Below are positions 33,840 through 42,525 of a stretch of 64,000 bases of DNA, one piece after another (the stretch's first letter is position 1; each line of letters starts with the position of its first letter). Position numbers and translations under genes: made by a program. Origin of the DNA: Metabacillus idriensis (GTDB lineage: Bacteria; Bacillota; Bacilli; Bacillales; Bacillaceae); assembly GCF_009674765.1 (NCBI RefSeq), contig NZ_WKKF01000001.1:682001-746000 (forward strand), given 5' to 3'. The notes beneath the pieces were generated by a model. That model was not told where the DNA came from, did not search any database, and saw only the letters and a list, made by a program, of their open reading frames with translations.

Positions 33840-34703
33840 ATGGATGAAAAAGACTGGATCGCTTTGAGGATTTTAAGTGAGGAAAAAAACATCAGCCGGG
33901 CCTCTGAACGTCTGTATATATCACAGCCTGCGCTCACATATAGGCTGAAAAATCTGGAAGAAGAGTTCGGAACCCGTTTGTTTTTTAAAATTAAAGGGGG
34001 CATAGAGTTTACCTCCGAGGGGCTGCATTTAGCTGCTTATGCAGAAGAAATGATCCAAAATCTGCAGAAGACAAAAGACTACATGTTGAACATGCAAAAG
34101 GAAGTAAGGGGAACTTTACGTCTTGGAGTATCGAGCAACTTTGCACAATATAAACTTCCTAAACTATTAAAAGGTTTTTCAACAGAGCATCCTAATGTGC
34201 AATTCAGTGTGAACACCGGCTGGAGTACTGAGATTATGAGCCTGCTGGATTCTTCAAGCGTGCAGCTAGGCATTTTGCGCGGAAATTATGACTGGTATGG
34301 AACGAAAACACTTCTACATAAAGAAAGGCTGTGTCTGATTTCAAAAAATGAAATCAATATGGACCGGCTTCCTCAGCTGCCGTTTATTCAATATAAGACA
34401 GATAGTTCCTTAAAAAATCTGATAAACGGCTGGTGGAATGACCGCTTCTCAGAGCCTCCATTTATAACAATGGAAACAGACAGGCAGGAAACGTGCAAGG
34501 AGATGGTAAAAAATGATTTAGGAATTGCGATTTTGCCTGAAATTTGCCTCCAGCCATCTGATAATCTATATACATATGGCCTGTCTTATAAAAATGGGGA
34601 GCCTGTTTTAAGAAATACGTGGCTTATGTATAATCAGGATTCTCTGCAATTGTCTACTGTTAAGCATTTTATTGACTTTTTAAATCATCATCCTGATATT
34701 TAA
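33840..34703 (+). CDS. LysR family transcriptional regulator, divergent from prpF
   Basis: A 287-residue LysR protein. ATG 33840 is chosen because its N-terminus MDEKDWIALRILSEEKNIS aligns with the second LysR (MDERDW), and a GGAG lies nine bases upstream; the TTG at 33825 lacks these. The HTH is ISRASERLYISQPALTYRLK. It likely senses a tricarboxylate-type inducer and controls prpF and/or the CitMHS transporter. About half of the residues match the LysR at 38095, so these are paralogues. Confidence 0.88.
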   Translation: MDEKDWIALRILSEEKNISRASERLYISQPALTYRLKNLEEEFGTRLFFKIKGGIEFTSEGLHLAAYAEEMIQNLQKTKDYMLNMQKEVRGTLRLGVSSNFAQYKLPKLLKGFSTEHPNVQFSVNTGWSTEIMSLLDSSSVQLGILRGNYDWYGTKTLLHKERLCLISKNEINMDRLPQLPFIQYKTDSSLKNLINGWWNDRFSEPPFITMETDRQETCKEMVKNDLGIAILPEICLQPSDNLYTYGLSYKNGEPVLRNTWLMYNQDSLQLSTVKHFIDFLNHHPDI

Positions 34704-34844
34704 GGGAACGGGGAAATTTACCCGTTCTAATGACTAGGTTATAAGATTTTTTTTATGAAAACCTAAAAAATATATATTTTACTTATTTCCTTGTTTCTAA
34801 TAATCTTAAAATATGCAATATTGCGAATGATAATTAGAATTATT

Positions 34845-34858
34845 TGTAAGCGGTTACT
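34845..34858 (+). promoter_or_regulatory. cre-like site upstream of the CitMHS transporter
   Basis: TGTAAGCGGTTACT matches the CcpA cre consensus in 13 of 14 positions and lies 16 bases before the start codon, close to the ribosome site. Glucose repression of citrate uptake is a known theme in bacilli. Confidence 0.55.
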
Positions 34859-34873
34859 TAAAACGAGGAGGGG

Positions 34874-35479
34874 ATGAAGATACTTACTTTTTTAGGAATT
34901 TCGATGGTGGCGGTTTTTACCTATTTGATTATGGCGAAGCGGTTATCTCCTGTTACGGCTCTGGTTATTGTACCGATTGTCTTTGCGCTGATTGGGGGAT
35001 TCGGGTTAGAGCTTGGGGAGATGATGATGGATGGATTGAAGACAGTAGCCCCTTCAGCAGCTTTACTCCTGTTTGCGATTTTGTTTTTCGGTATTTTAAT
35101 AGATGCAGGATTATTTGATCCCCTTATTCATAAAATGATGAAATTGGTTAAAGGCGATCCGGTGAAAATAGCGATAGGAACAGCTGTTATCGCCATGATC
35201 GTTGCGCTTGATGGAGACGGAACTACGACACATATGATTACCATTTCTGCCATGCTTGCGCTTTACCTGCGAATTGGCATGAATACGCTGATTCTAGCAA
35301 CCATTTCGATGCTGTCTGTCAGTATTATGAGCGGGATGACACCTTGGGGAGGACCTGCGACAAGAGCGGTTGCCTCATTAGGCCTTGATGCAAATGAATT
35401 CTTTCTCCCTATGCTCCCGACAATGCTTGCAGGAATGGGATGTATTCTTTTTATCGCTTTTGTTCTTGGAAAAAAGTAG
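34874..35479 (+). CDS. CitMHS-family transporter, N-terminal half (in-frame amber stop)
   Basis: 201 residues with about six transmembrane segments and a GGAGGGG ribosome site. The sequence GDGTTTHMITISAMLALYLR and GMTPWGGPATRAVASLG are hallmark pieces of citrate-Mg/H+ symporters (CitM/CitH/YraO family), which are normally about 430 residues. The frame stops at TAG 35477-35479 and then stays open in the same frame to 36190. The gene is therefore a full-length CitMHS gene interrupted by one amber codon, unless it is a sequencing error. A CitMHS protein cut here would lack half of its helices. Confidence 0.75.
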   Translation: MKILTFLGISMVAVFTYLIMAKRLSPVTALVIVPIVFALIGGFGLELGEMMMDGLKTVAPSAALLLFAILFFGILIDAGLFDPLIHKMMKLVKGDPVKIAIGTAVIAMIVALDGDGTTTHMITISAMLALYLRIGMNTLILATISMLSVSIMSGMTPWGGPATRAVASLGLDANEFFLPMLPTMLAGMGCILFIAFVLGKK

Positions 35480-35503
35480 CGGGCACGAATAGGGATTATT
35501 GAA

Positions 35504-36190
35504 ATGGAAGAAGTATCGAAGGAATCATTGGCGCTGAGTGAAGCTGCAGCCGCTTATACGCTGCAGGAAGATATAAAACGTCCAAAATTAAGATGGGTAA
35601 ACTTCATTTTAACCCTCACAGTCATGGTGATCCTGGTCATGGGCATTCTGCCGGTTCCAGTTCTGTTTTTAATTGGAGCTGTGCTTGCTGCGATGATCAA
35701 CTACCCGAATTTAGAGCAGCAAAAAGAGCGAATTCTTTCACATGCAGGTAATGCGTTAACCGTTGTTATCTTAGTGTTTGCAGCCGGCATCTTTTCAGGC
35801 ATTTTTTCGGGAACAAAAATGGTGGATGCGATTTCGAATTCTTTGGTTGCCATTATTCCGGAATCTGTAGGTTCTTTTTTCCCGCTGGTTGTGGCGCTGA
35901 CAAGTATGCCGTTTACATTCGTGCTTTCCAATGATGCGTACTACTTTGGCGTATTGCCGATACTTGCTGAGGCAGGAGCTGCATATGGAGTAAGTCCCCT
36001 GGAGATTGCGAGAGCTTCTGTTTTGGGCCAGCCTGTTCATTTTCTGAGTCCGCTCGTTGCTTCCACGCTCTTACTTGTTGGGATGGTCAAAACGGATCTT
36101 GGCGAATTCCAGCGCTACGCCTTTAAGTGGACTCTTCTATGCTCCATTGTGATTATACTTGCTGCCTTTATTACTGGTGCGATTACTTAA
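35504..36190 (+). CDS. CitMHS-family transporter, C-terminal half
   Basis: The second half of the transporter, in the same frame as the first and separated only by the TAG codon and 8 sense codons (RARIGIIE). It carries six further hydrophobic segments and [20 protein letters not shown], a conserved CitMHS segment. An ATG at 35504 exists, but its upstream sequence (ATAGGGATTATTGAA) is only a weak ribosome site. The two parts together give a normal CitMHS length of about 437 residues. If both halves are made they might assemble, but loss of function is more likely. Confidence 0.72.
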   Translation: MEEVSKESLALSEAAAAYTLQEDIKRPKLRWVNFILTLTVMVILVMGILPVPVLFLIGAVLAAMINYPNLEQQKERILSHAGNALTVVILVFAAGIFSGIFSGTKMVDAISNSLVAIIPESVGSFFPLVVALTSMPFTFVLSNDAYYFGVLPILAEAGAAYGVSPLEIARASVLGQPVHFLSPLVASTLLLVGMVKTDLGEFQRYAFKWTLLCSIVIILAAFITGAIT

Positions 36191-36195
36191 AAAAA

Positions 36196-36222
36196 GCGGA
36201 GCCTGCTAGATGCGAGGCTCCA
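36196..36222. terminator. hairpin between the CitMHS gene and yyaC
   Basis: GGAGCCT / AGGCTCC stem with an A-run before and a T-rich tract after it; one arm encodes the last codons of the convergent yyaC gene. Confidence 0.7.
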
Positions 36223-36799
36223 TTTCTTTTTTCGCGGCGATTGAAATGATGCTGACAATGATCTTCGCCAGGTTCATGACCGTAAACAGGCGGGTATCAT
36301 TTAAAAATTGGGAAGCAGGCAGCGGATCAATATAATTCACGATTGCTTTGAAATGGTAGTCTCCAACTTCCGGAAGCATCTTTTCGAGCGCTTTTCCGGG
36401 GGCAAGAGGACCATTATTAAAAATGACAGAACCGACTTGATCTTGAGCTCCGAGGCAAGCATCCATGCTAATAATGAGAGGTTTCTTAAATGGTTTTTGA
36501 ATCTCTTTAAGGATGCCTTTTAAATTAAAGGCATGTACCGGCTCTTTCAGCGTTCCGTAAATGCGGAAGGGGATATCTTTTTCCGAGAGCATTGTTCCGA
36601 CTAAAGGTCCTAATGAATCACCGACATACCGGTCTGAACCAATGCATAGGAAAACAATCTCCTTATTCTCCTGTTCAGCATGCTGGAAAATTTCCCGTAA
36701 TTTCCGGGCTGCACATTCAATTTCCTTTTCTTCTGTTTTACTATTGGATTTTACTAGATAAGCAGGTTCCTCTGGTTTTTTATTAGAAAAAAGATTCAC
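36206..36799 (-). CDS. yyaC: sporulation protein YyaC (DUF1256, GPR-like fold)
   Basis: A 197-residue protein starting at GTG 36799, which has GGGGGGC seven bases upstream; the in-frame ATG at 36823 is less good and lies within the end of the AbrB gene. Conserved YyaC segments are FLCIGSDRYVGDSLGPLVGT, VHAFNLKGIL, ISMDACLGAQDQVGS and APGKALEKMLPEVGD. YyaC resembles the germination protease Gpr and is expressed in the mother cell or forespore of sporulating bacilli; its substrate is unknown. It supports a spore-forming host. The upstream AbrB-type gene ends 25 bases before. Confidence 0.88.
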   Translation of the reverse strand: MNLFSNKKPEEPAYLVKSNSKTEEKEIECAARKLREIFQHAEQENKEIVFLCIGSDRYVGDSLGPLVGTMLSEKDIPFRIYGTLKEPVHAFNLKGILKEIQKPFKKPLIISMDACLGAQDQVGSVIFNNGPLAPGKALEKMLPEVGDYHFKAIVNYIDPLPASQFLNDTRLFTVMNLAKIIVSIISIAAKKEMEPRI

Positions 36800-36823
36800 T
36801 GTTAGCCCCCCGATCGGATCCAA

Positions 36824-37942
36824 TCATGAGGCAGAAGCCTGTGATTGTTTCTTCTTCTTACATTCTAAGACATGCAAGAATTTAAAGAAAGGAGGAAGGA
36901 TCATACAGACAGCGACGATCCGCAGCACCTGAACCGCTGCGACAAATGCGGAGTCGGCATGAAACACGATTGCTGCAGTTGTCATTTCGGCAATACCGCC
37001 CGGTGCAAATGCGAGCACAGAGGTGATGAATGGCAGATCTGTTGCAGCAGATACAAGATACGCACAGAAGAACATAGCGAGCACTAGGCCTGTTGTGCTT
37101 AAAAAAGAGATGAACAGCGTTTCTTTTAACCCGATGAACATCCTTTTATGAAAACGGGAGCCAATGCTTGCACCAATTAATAGCTGTGAAAGAATGATAA
37201 ACTCATGCGGCCACCAGGCTGAGAAATCATAACCGGCTGCGGAACTGATAGACTTGACCAATCCTACACTGATCATTACGCCGATTAGCCATGGAGCAGG
37301 AAATTTTAATAATTTAAATGTGTAAGAACCAAGCCATGCGGCCAGCAGGAAGACAGCAGTCCCTGCCAAATCTTCGAAATTAAAAGAATAAACTGCAGGA
37401 GAAACTGTGTCCTGAACAGGGCTTCCAATCCACATAAAGAGCAGAAGAGGAATGGAGAGAACGACAATGAATATGCGCATGGTTTGAATGATGCTTACCA
37501 TCCCTGTATTGGCGCCTGCTTCTTCTGCCATACTCGGCATGGCTGACAGGCCGCCGGGTGCTGAGGCAAAAAAACTGGTCAGCATATCAAGTCTGCTGTA
37601 TTTCCATAAAATCAGGCCGGACAGTAAAGCAAATAAAATAGAAAGAAACAGCATCATCGTGACAATCAGCCAATTCTCTTTGAAAATAGTAAAAACAGAA
37701 TCATTTAACTTCATGCCCAGTTCAATCCCCAAGATCCCCTGACCAATTAATAACCAATGATTTGGAATACCTGTATGGGGCATCTTCAGCCATTTTGGAC
37801 TCGTGATAGTAAGAAAAGCTGCCGAGAGCAGTGTACCAATCATCCAGCCGACCGGAATACCTGTGAGGGAAAATAGAAATCCGCAAGCCCCGCATACTGC
37901 CATAAAGAAAACAAATTGAAGAAATTCGCTGTTTTCTTTCAT
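36824..37942 (-). CDS. AbrB family membrane protein (ammonia monooxygenase-like, PF05145)
   Basis: A 372-residue integral membrane protein with about ten hydrophobic segments, built of two repeats of a five-helix unit: GFLFSLTGIPVGWMIGTLLS in the first and ALAFAPGGIAEMTTAAIVFH, with FFASAPGGLSAMPSMAEEAG as the other GG-containing helix. This AbrB/YdbB-type family is a putative permease despite its misleading regulator name. It is transcribed divergently from the second LysR gene, which probably regulates it, giving a transporter-regulator pair like prpF-LysR upstream. Confidence 0.82.
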   Translation of the reverse strand: MKENSEFLQFVFFMAVCGACGFLFSLTGIPVGWMIGTLLSAAFLTITSPKWLKMPHTGIPNHWLLIGQGILGIELGMKLNDSVFTIFKENWLIVTMMLFLSILFALLSGLILWKYSRLDMLTSFFASAPGGLSAMPSMAEEAGANTGMVSIIQTMRIFIVVLSIPLLLFMWIGSPVQDTVSPAVYSFNFEDLAGTAVFLLAAWLGSYTFKLLKFPAPWLIGVMISVGLVKSISSAAGYDFSAWWPHEFIILSQLLIGASIGSRFHKRMFIGLKETLFISFLSTTGLVLAMFFCAYLVSAATDLPFITSVLAFAPGGIAEMTTAAIVFHADSAFVAAVQVLRIVAVCMILPPFFKFLHVLECKKKKQSQASAS

Positions 37943-38003
37943 ACAAGCTCCTTCTTTCTATGTTTTAAAGCAGTGAATGGACGAATCACCAACTTATTAA
38001 CAC

Positions 38004-38014
38004 AAATATAGTAT
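38004..38014. promoter_or_regulatory. box shared by both LysR promoters, copy 2
   Basis: AAATATAGTAT, 91 bases before the second LysR start, between the AbrB-type gene and lysR. See the twin at 33745. Confidence 0.45.
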
Positions 38015-38094
38015 ACTTTCAGATATAAATAAAATATTGATTTTTTATCCTTATCCATAAATATTATTGATGTCTAACAGAGGGGGGAAAGAGG

Positions 38095-38967
38095 ATGGAT
38101 GAACGGGATTGGCTGGTGTTACAGACTCTATACCGTGAAAAAAACATCACAAAAGCCGCCCAGCATTTATATATTTCTCAGCCTGCATTAACGAATCGCC
38201 TGCAGCAGCTGGAAAAGGAATTCGGTGTTACCATCGTTCTGAGAGGAAGACGCGGCGTTCAATTTACGCCACAAGGCGAATATTTGGCGAAAAGCGCACA
38301 TGATATGCTGTCTGCCCTTCAAAAAATAAAAGAAAATGTCCTCAATATGGAGGATAACGCAGTTGGAACATTAAGGCTTGGCGTGTCTAATTTTTTCACG
38401 GATTATAAGCTTCCCAATCTCTTGAAATTATTTAAAGAGCAGTACCCGAATGTTGAATTCAAGGTAACGACCGCATTCAGCAGCGAGATTGCCCATTTAA
38501 TATACAGCGGGGAGGTTCACATCGGGTTTGTCAGGGGAGATTACAGCTGGAAAGGGCAAAAGCGTCCGCTATTTGAAGAAACCTTGTGCATAGCTTCAAA
38601 AAGTGAAATCGATATCTCGAAACTCCCTGATCTGCCGAGAATTGATTACCACACAGATCCTCTGCTGAAAACAGCCGTAGATCATTGGTGGTCTGAACAC
38701 TTCACTCAGCCCCCATTGATAAGCATAGAAGTGGATAAAGCCGATACGTGCAAAAAAATGGTTGTAAATGGATTGGGCTATGCTATTTTGCCAAGTATGA
38801 TTTTAAGTGATGTCGATGACCTCCACAAAATTGTAATTGAAACCGCTGAAGGAAAGCCAATCATGCGTAAAACGTGGATGTTTTTCCACGAGGAATCCCT
38901 GCAGCTGAATATTGTGAAGGCATTTGTTGATTTTATTGAGGATTTGGATTTGGAGAATGGGATTTAG
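38095..38967 (+). CDS. LysR family transcriptional regulator, paralogue of 33840
   Basis: A 290-residue LysR protein with a GGGGGG ribosome site. The HTH is ITKAAQHLYISQPALTNRLQ and the effector domain includes GFVRGDYSWKGQ, DTCKKMVVNGLGYAILP and FFHEESLQLNIVKAFVDFIE. Nearly every block has a counterpart in the LysR at 33840 (GILRGNYDWYGT, CKEMVKNDLGIAILP, NQDSLQLSTVKHFIDFLN), so the two arose by duplication. It probably controls the divergent AbrB-type transporter. Confidence 0.88.
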   Translation: MDERDWLVLQTLYREKNITKAAQHLYISQPALTNRLQQLEKEFGVTIVLRGRRGVQFTPQGEYLAKSAHDMLSALQKIKENVLNMEDNAVGTLRLGVSNFFTDYKLPNLLKLFKEQYPNVEFKVTTAFSSEIAHLIYSGEVHIGFVRGDYSWKGQKRPLFEETLCIASKSEIDISKLPDLPRIDYHTDPLLKTAVDHWWSEHFTQPPLISIEVDKADTCKKMVVNGLGYAILPSMILSDVDDLHKIVIETAEGKPIMRKTWMFFHEESLQLNIVKAFVDFIEDLDLENGI

Positions 38968-39366
38968 AGGAAAAAAGGTCGTCTATTTTACTAAAGGGTT
39001 CCGTTTTAGGCTGCATAACATTAAAATGACATAAGTAACGTCCTGTGAATGGCACAGGACGTTTTGTTATTATATCAAGGTTATTCTCCTCCATTACCAG
39101 GTGAATAGCAGACCAAAAAAAGCTTGCCAAAATGTGTGACAATTTCATTGTCATTTCTAAAATCATTTACCCAGTAAATTTTCTATTTGTTATCCTGGCT
39201 TATGGTAAAATAAGTGGAGTAAATAAAATTTGAATATTCTGTTAAAAGGTCATTTAATAAGAATAAGACTCCTGAACAAAACTGGATATTTATGTTGATA
39301 TCGGTGAGATTGAGAAGAAATGACTTAAAGTGACGGTATAATGTTTGAAATTAAAATGGATAGTAA
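38968..39366. other. intergenic region with terminator
   Basis: About 400 bases without a gene. A hairpin AACGTCCTGTG (39037-39047) / CACAGGACGTT (39053-39063) with a T-rich tail may end LysR transcription. The rest is AT-rich and holds the upstream region of the hydrolase gene. Confidence 0.6.
39037..39068 (+). terminator. terminator after the second LysR gene
   Basis: 11-bp perfect stem with a 5-base loop, followed by TTTTGTT. It lies about 70 bases after the LysR stop codon. Confidence 0.75.
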
Positions 39367-40434
39367 TTGGTTGTTAAAAAAATAAAAGAGTTAGTGAAGG
39401 GATATGGTGAATTGGAGGTTAAACATACGAATGTGATTAACCCATTTAGAAGGTTGAAATTATTAGGAATGTTCTTGATTACAATCATTTTGCTTACATT
39501 GATCTCAGGGTTCGTTTATGAAAAAACAAGTTACAAAAATGTTAAAAGCCAATACCCTCCAGATGGACAAATGATTGATGTCGGGGACAGAGAAATACAT
39601 ATGAGTATCAAAGGAACCAAAACGAGCTTGCCACCTGTTGTTATTGAAACAGGAACCGGAAATTGGTCTTATGATTGGTCGAACATTCAGAAAGAACTAT
39701 CAAACCATACCCAAGTAATCACTTATGACCGAGCAGGGTATGGTTGGAGTGACCCACCTCCTAATGGATTTTCTATCGATACGACGATTAATGATTTAAG
39801 TAAGATTCTCGACTCTTCTAAAATTGACATCCCAGTAATATTAGTGGGTCATTCTGTTGGTGGGATTTATTCTCGTCTCTTTGAAGAAAAGTATCCAGAA
39901 AAGGTTACTGGATTAGTGCTTGTAGATTCTAGAAATGAATATTTTTCAGAACAAGCAAAATCATTTAATGATAAGTTTTTCGAGACACAAGATCAATCAA
40001 TGAATCGCAAATTATCTCAATTTGGAATAGTGAGACTATTTGGAGAAAACCTATTTTCAGATTCAATGCCAAATTACCTTTCCGCAAAAAAATATGTAAA
40101 CGTTCATTGGGATACTCCATTTTTTAAAGTATTAAATGATGAAATTAAGCAAATAAAAATAAATGAGAAATTACTAGAAGATGCTCACTCTTTAGGAGAT
40201 AAGCCTTTAACAATTATCACACCGAGTGAGGTGGAATTACAGGCAACAGAATTAGGATTCTCAGATCAAGAGGCGGATAGCTTTGAAAAGAAATGGATGG
40301 ATTCTCAAAAAAAATTGTCCAGCTTATCCACTAATAGTGAATTCGTTTTAGTTCCTAATAGTAGTCACTCAGTAATGTATGACCAACCTGATGTAATAAT
40401 AAAAGCAATTTTGAAAATGGCTGATGAAATATAA
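39367..40434 (+). CDS. membrane-anchored alpha/beta hydrolase
   Basis: A 355-residue alpha/beta-hydrolase-fold protein. An N-terminal membrane helix (LGMFLITIILLTLISGFVY, about residues 33-51) suggests the catalytic domain faces outward. The nucleophile elbow is VGHSVGGIYSRL, the oxyanion region YDRAGYGWSDPP, and the C-terminal catalytic His lies in VPNSSHSVMYDQP, the usual Ser-Asp-His set. The start is uncertain: TTG 39367 has only a weak ribosome site. Substrate unknown; it is similar to hydrolases annotated as alpha/beta fold or proline iminopeptidase-like. Confidence 0.78.
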   Translation: MVVKKIKELVKGYGELEVKHTNVINPFRRLKLLGMFLITIILLTLISGFVYEKTSYKNVKSQYPPDGQMIDVGDREIHMSIKGTKTSLPPVVIETGTGNWSYDWSNIQKELSNHTQVITYDRAGYGWSDPPPNGFSIDTTINDLSKILDSSKIDIPVILVGHSVGGIYSRLFEEKYPEKVTGLVLVDSRNEYFSEQAKSFNDKFFETQDQSMNRKLSQFGIVRLFGENLFSDSMPNYLSAKKYVNVHWDTPFFKVLNDEIKQIKINEKLLEDAHSLGDKPLTIITPSEVELQATELGFSDQEADSFEKKWMDSQKKLSSLSTNSEFVLVPNSSHSVMYDQPDVIIKAILKMADEI

Positions 40435-40796
40435 ATGATATTGAAATGTATTAAACATCAAGCTTAATTAAATTTTATATTGATTAAAGTGAAAAATATA
40501 GAAGATTCAAATATGCAACAGGCGGCGTTAGAATAAACAGGTTAAAAGGGAGAAAATAATGAAGAATGGATTAATTTCCTTTGGAATGAAAAAAGTCCGT
40601 TTCTCTTTGATTAGTGATATTTTAAGCGAAGCTGTGGTTGGCAAGATCAACATCTGCGTGAATTGAACCTTAGCTCGTTTGTGTATTCAAAAACGCGGGT
40701 AATGATAGAGGAAACCACTAGAAAAAATTTCTAAAACGCTCATTCCAAAACGGATATCGAGATTTCCGGTTTTCAAGGAAGTCATAGGAGGAACAA
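40435..40796. other. intergenic region; one 35-residue frame of doubtful status
   Basis: A frame at 40559-40666 has an AAAAGGGAG ribosome site and encodes MKNGLISFGMKKVRFSLIS plus 16 further residues (35 aa), but it resembles nothing and could be a remnant. The rest is AT-rich leader of the PPK2 gene. Confidence 0.4.
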
Positions 40797-41663
40797 ATGA
40801 ACATAAGCAAATATATGGTTGAAGACAATAAAAAAGTTGAACTAAAGAATTATGCAACAACAGAGGACCATGGCTTTACGGAAAAGGAACTGCTTGAACA
40901 GCATATCCCGGAAAGCGTCAGCAAGCTGAAAGAATTGCACTGGCGGCTACATGCAGAAGAGAAAAAAGGCATAGTAGTGGTTTTGCAGGCGATGGATGCC
41001 GCGGGTAAAGATGAGGCCATCAGTTACATCTTTTCGAATTTAACTGCACAAGGTTTAAAAACGACTTCTTTTCAGAAGCCGTCTGACACGGAACTTAGCC
41101 ATGACTATCTTTGGCGGATTCGCGAAGGACTTCCGGCGAGAGGACAGATTGGCATCCTGAATCGGTCCCATTATGAAGAAGTGATTGCACCAAGAGTCCA
41201 TGATTTGCTGGATGACGAAACAATACCCGACAATAAGGATAAGGAAGAAATCTGGTCGGTGCGCTTTCGTCAAATAAATGATTTCGAACGCTATATGGTG
41301 GAAAACGGCTTTGAAGTAATTAAATTTTTCTTTCATATGTCGAAAGAAGAACAGAAACATAGACTGCTGGAGCGAATGAAAGATCCGAAAAAGAACTGGG
41401 AGTTTTCATTTAGCGATGTGGAAGAACGGCAGCATTGGGACAGCTATCAGGAAATCTTTGAAGACATGTTAAGCAATACCTCAACGGATTACGCCCCGTG
41501 GTACATCCTTCCGGCAGATGATGAATGGTATTCACGCTACATTATTACGGAAGCCATGATTGAATGTCTGGAAAAAATAGACCCTCAATTTCCGGAAATT
41601 TCACAAGAAAACCGGGAGAAGCTCGATAAATATATCGAGCTGCTGGAAAATGAGGAAGACTAA
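40797..41663 (+). CDS. polyphosphate kinase 2 family protein
   Basis: A 288-residue PPK2 enzyme with a GGAGG ribosome site. The Walker A is VVVLQAMDAAGKDEAISYIF and Walker B lies near IGILNRSHYEEVIAPRVHD. PPK2 transfers phosphate between polyphosphate and nucleoside mono- or diphosphates. Subclass (I/II/III) cannot be assigned here, but the single-domain length (about 290) fits class I or III. A hairpin terminator follows 22 bases after the stop codon. No ppk1/ppx is adjacent. Confidence 0.9.
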   Translation: MNISKYMVEDNKKVELKNYATTEDHGFTEKELLEQHIPESVSKLKELHWRLHAEEKKGIVVVLQAMDAAGKDEAISYIFSNLTAQGLKTTSFQKPSDTELSHDYLWRIREGLPARGQIGILNRSHYEEVIAPRVHDLLDDETIPDNKDKEEIWSVRFRQINDFERYMVENGFEVIKFFFHMSKEEQKHRLLERMKDPKKNWEFSFSDVEERQHWDSYQEIFEDMLSNTSTDYAPWYILPADDEWYSRYIITEAMIECLEKIDPQFPEISQENREKLDKYIELLENEED

Positions 41664-41686
41664 ATAATCGATAGAGTGAACGAAAA

Positions 41687-41727
41687 CGGGTACTAATTGC
41701 TTTGCAATTTAGTACCCGTTTTTTGCT
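41687..41727 (+). terminator. terminator of the PPK2 gene
   Basis: ACGGGTACTAATTGC / GCAATTTAGTACCCGT hairpin with a T-run. It can also serve the convergent DUF2179 gene. Confidence 0.85.
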
Positions 41728-41775
41728 GCAATTTGCTGTTTTCTTCTTCAATACGGAACCTGTAACGAATTCAAA

Positions 41776-42354
41776 TCAGCTTTTTTCAGAATAGGACTCT
41801 GCAGGTCCTTTCATTTTTTTCTTCATAAACATACTTTGTCTTTTCTTCATCGACTTTGTTAAATAGCCGCCTTTAAACGAGCGGATTTCATAGGACATCA
41901 TGAAAGCAGTTGGTTCTCTTTCCTGAATAATTTCGAGCAATTCCTCTTCGCGTGACCGTTTAGAGACAATGTCCAAGCGGTAGCGGGTAGAATTGATGCC
42001 CTGTCCTTCAAATGAAGTTACCCCGAAACCTGCATTTCTTAAATCATTGACAAGCTCCGTATTTCTCTCAGGAACGTTTACCTGATACGTTATATAGCCA
42101 ATGGCAAGCTTCTTCTCCAATAAACCTCCGAGCAGCAAGCCAACACTGAATCCGACGACATAAGCGATAATGTTATAAAAGTTTGATAGATCTTGAAAAA
42201 CAATTCCTAAGCTGATGATGTAGATAATCGCTTCCAATAACCCGACACCAGCTGCTGATTTTGTTTGATTTTTTACAAGAAGGATGGTTCTCATTGTGAG
42301 GACCGGAACAAAAACCAGCTGCAATAAAAAAATCAACAACGCTTGAAGCAACAT
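41776..42354 (-). CDS. DUF2179 (UPF0316, YebE-like) membrane protein
   Basis: A 192-residue protein from ATG 42354 (GGAG nine bases upstream; an upstream in-frame ATG at 42396 has none). Three N-terminal membrane segments ([48 protein letters not shown]) are followed by a cytoplasmic C-terminal region with [20 protein letters not shown] and [15 protein letters not shown]. This is the UPF0316/YebE family, with a C-terminal DUF2179 domain. Function is unknown; the DUF2179 part resembles cytosolic domains of YitT-type proteins. Confidence 0.8.
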   Translation of the reverse strand: MLLQALLIFLLQLVFVPVLTMRTILLVKNQTKSAAGVGLLEAIIYIISLGIVFQDLSNFYNIIAYVVGFSVGLLLGGLLEKKLAIGYITYQVNVPERNTELVNDLRNAGFGVTSFEGQGINSTRYRLDIVSKRSREEELLEIIQEREPTAFMMSYEIRSFKGGYLTKSMKKRQSMFMKKKMKGPAESYSEKS

Positions 42355-42452
42355 GTAAAAAAACTCCTTCTTCCTGACATACGGAAAGCTTAACATATTT
42401 CGTATGGATTTTCAGTTATTCTTAATCATTCATAAAATTACCAGGAAATCTG

Positions 42453-42505
42453 TTGGATGCATTTCCTGCAAGCGTTATACTTATCATAGATTGATAACGC
42501 TTTCA
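42453..42505 (+). promoter_or_regulatory. lactate oxidase-like gene promoter with a cre site
   Basis: -35 TTGGAT (42453-42458), 17-bp spacer, -10 TATACT (42476-42481). A cre-like site TGATAACGCTTTCA at 42492-42505 matches the CcpA consensus except one base and follows the transcription start, predicting glucose repression. A weaker cre-like match TGCAAGCGTTATAC overlaps the -10 region. Confidence 0.65.
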
Positions 42506-42525
42506 TTAAAAGGGGAGAATCTAGT

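Noticed and set aside
40559-40666. 35-residue frame before the PPK2 gene
   Set aside because: Good ribosome site, but no similarity and no protein-like features; too short to call.
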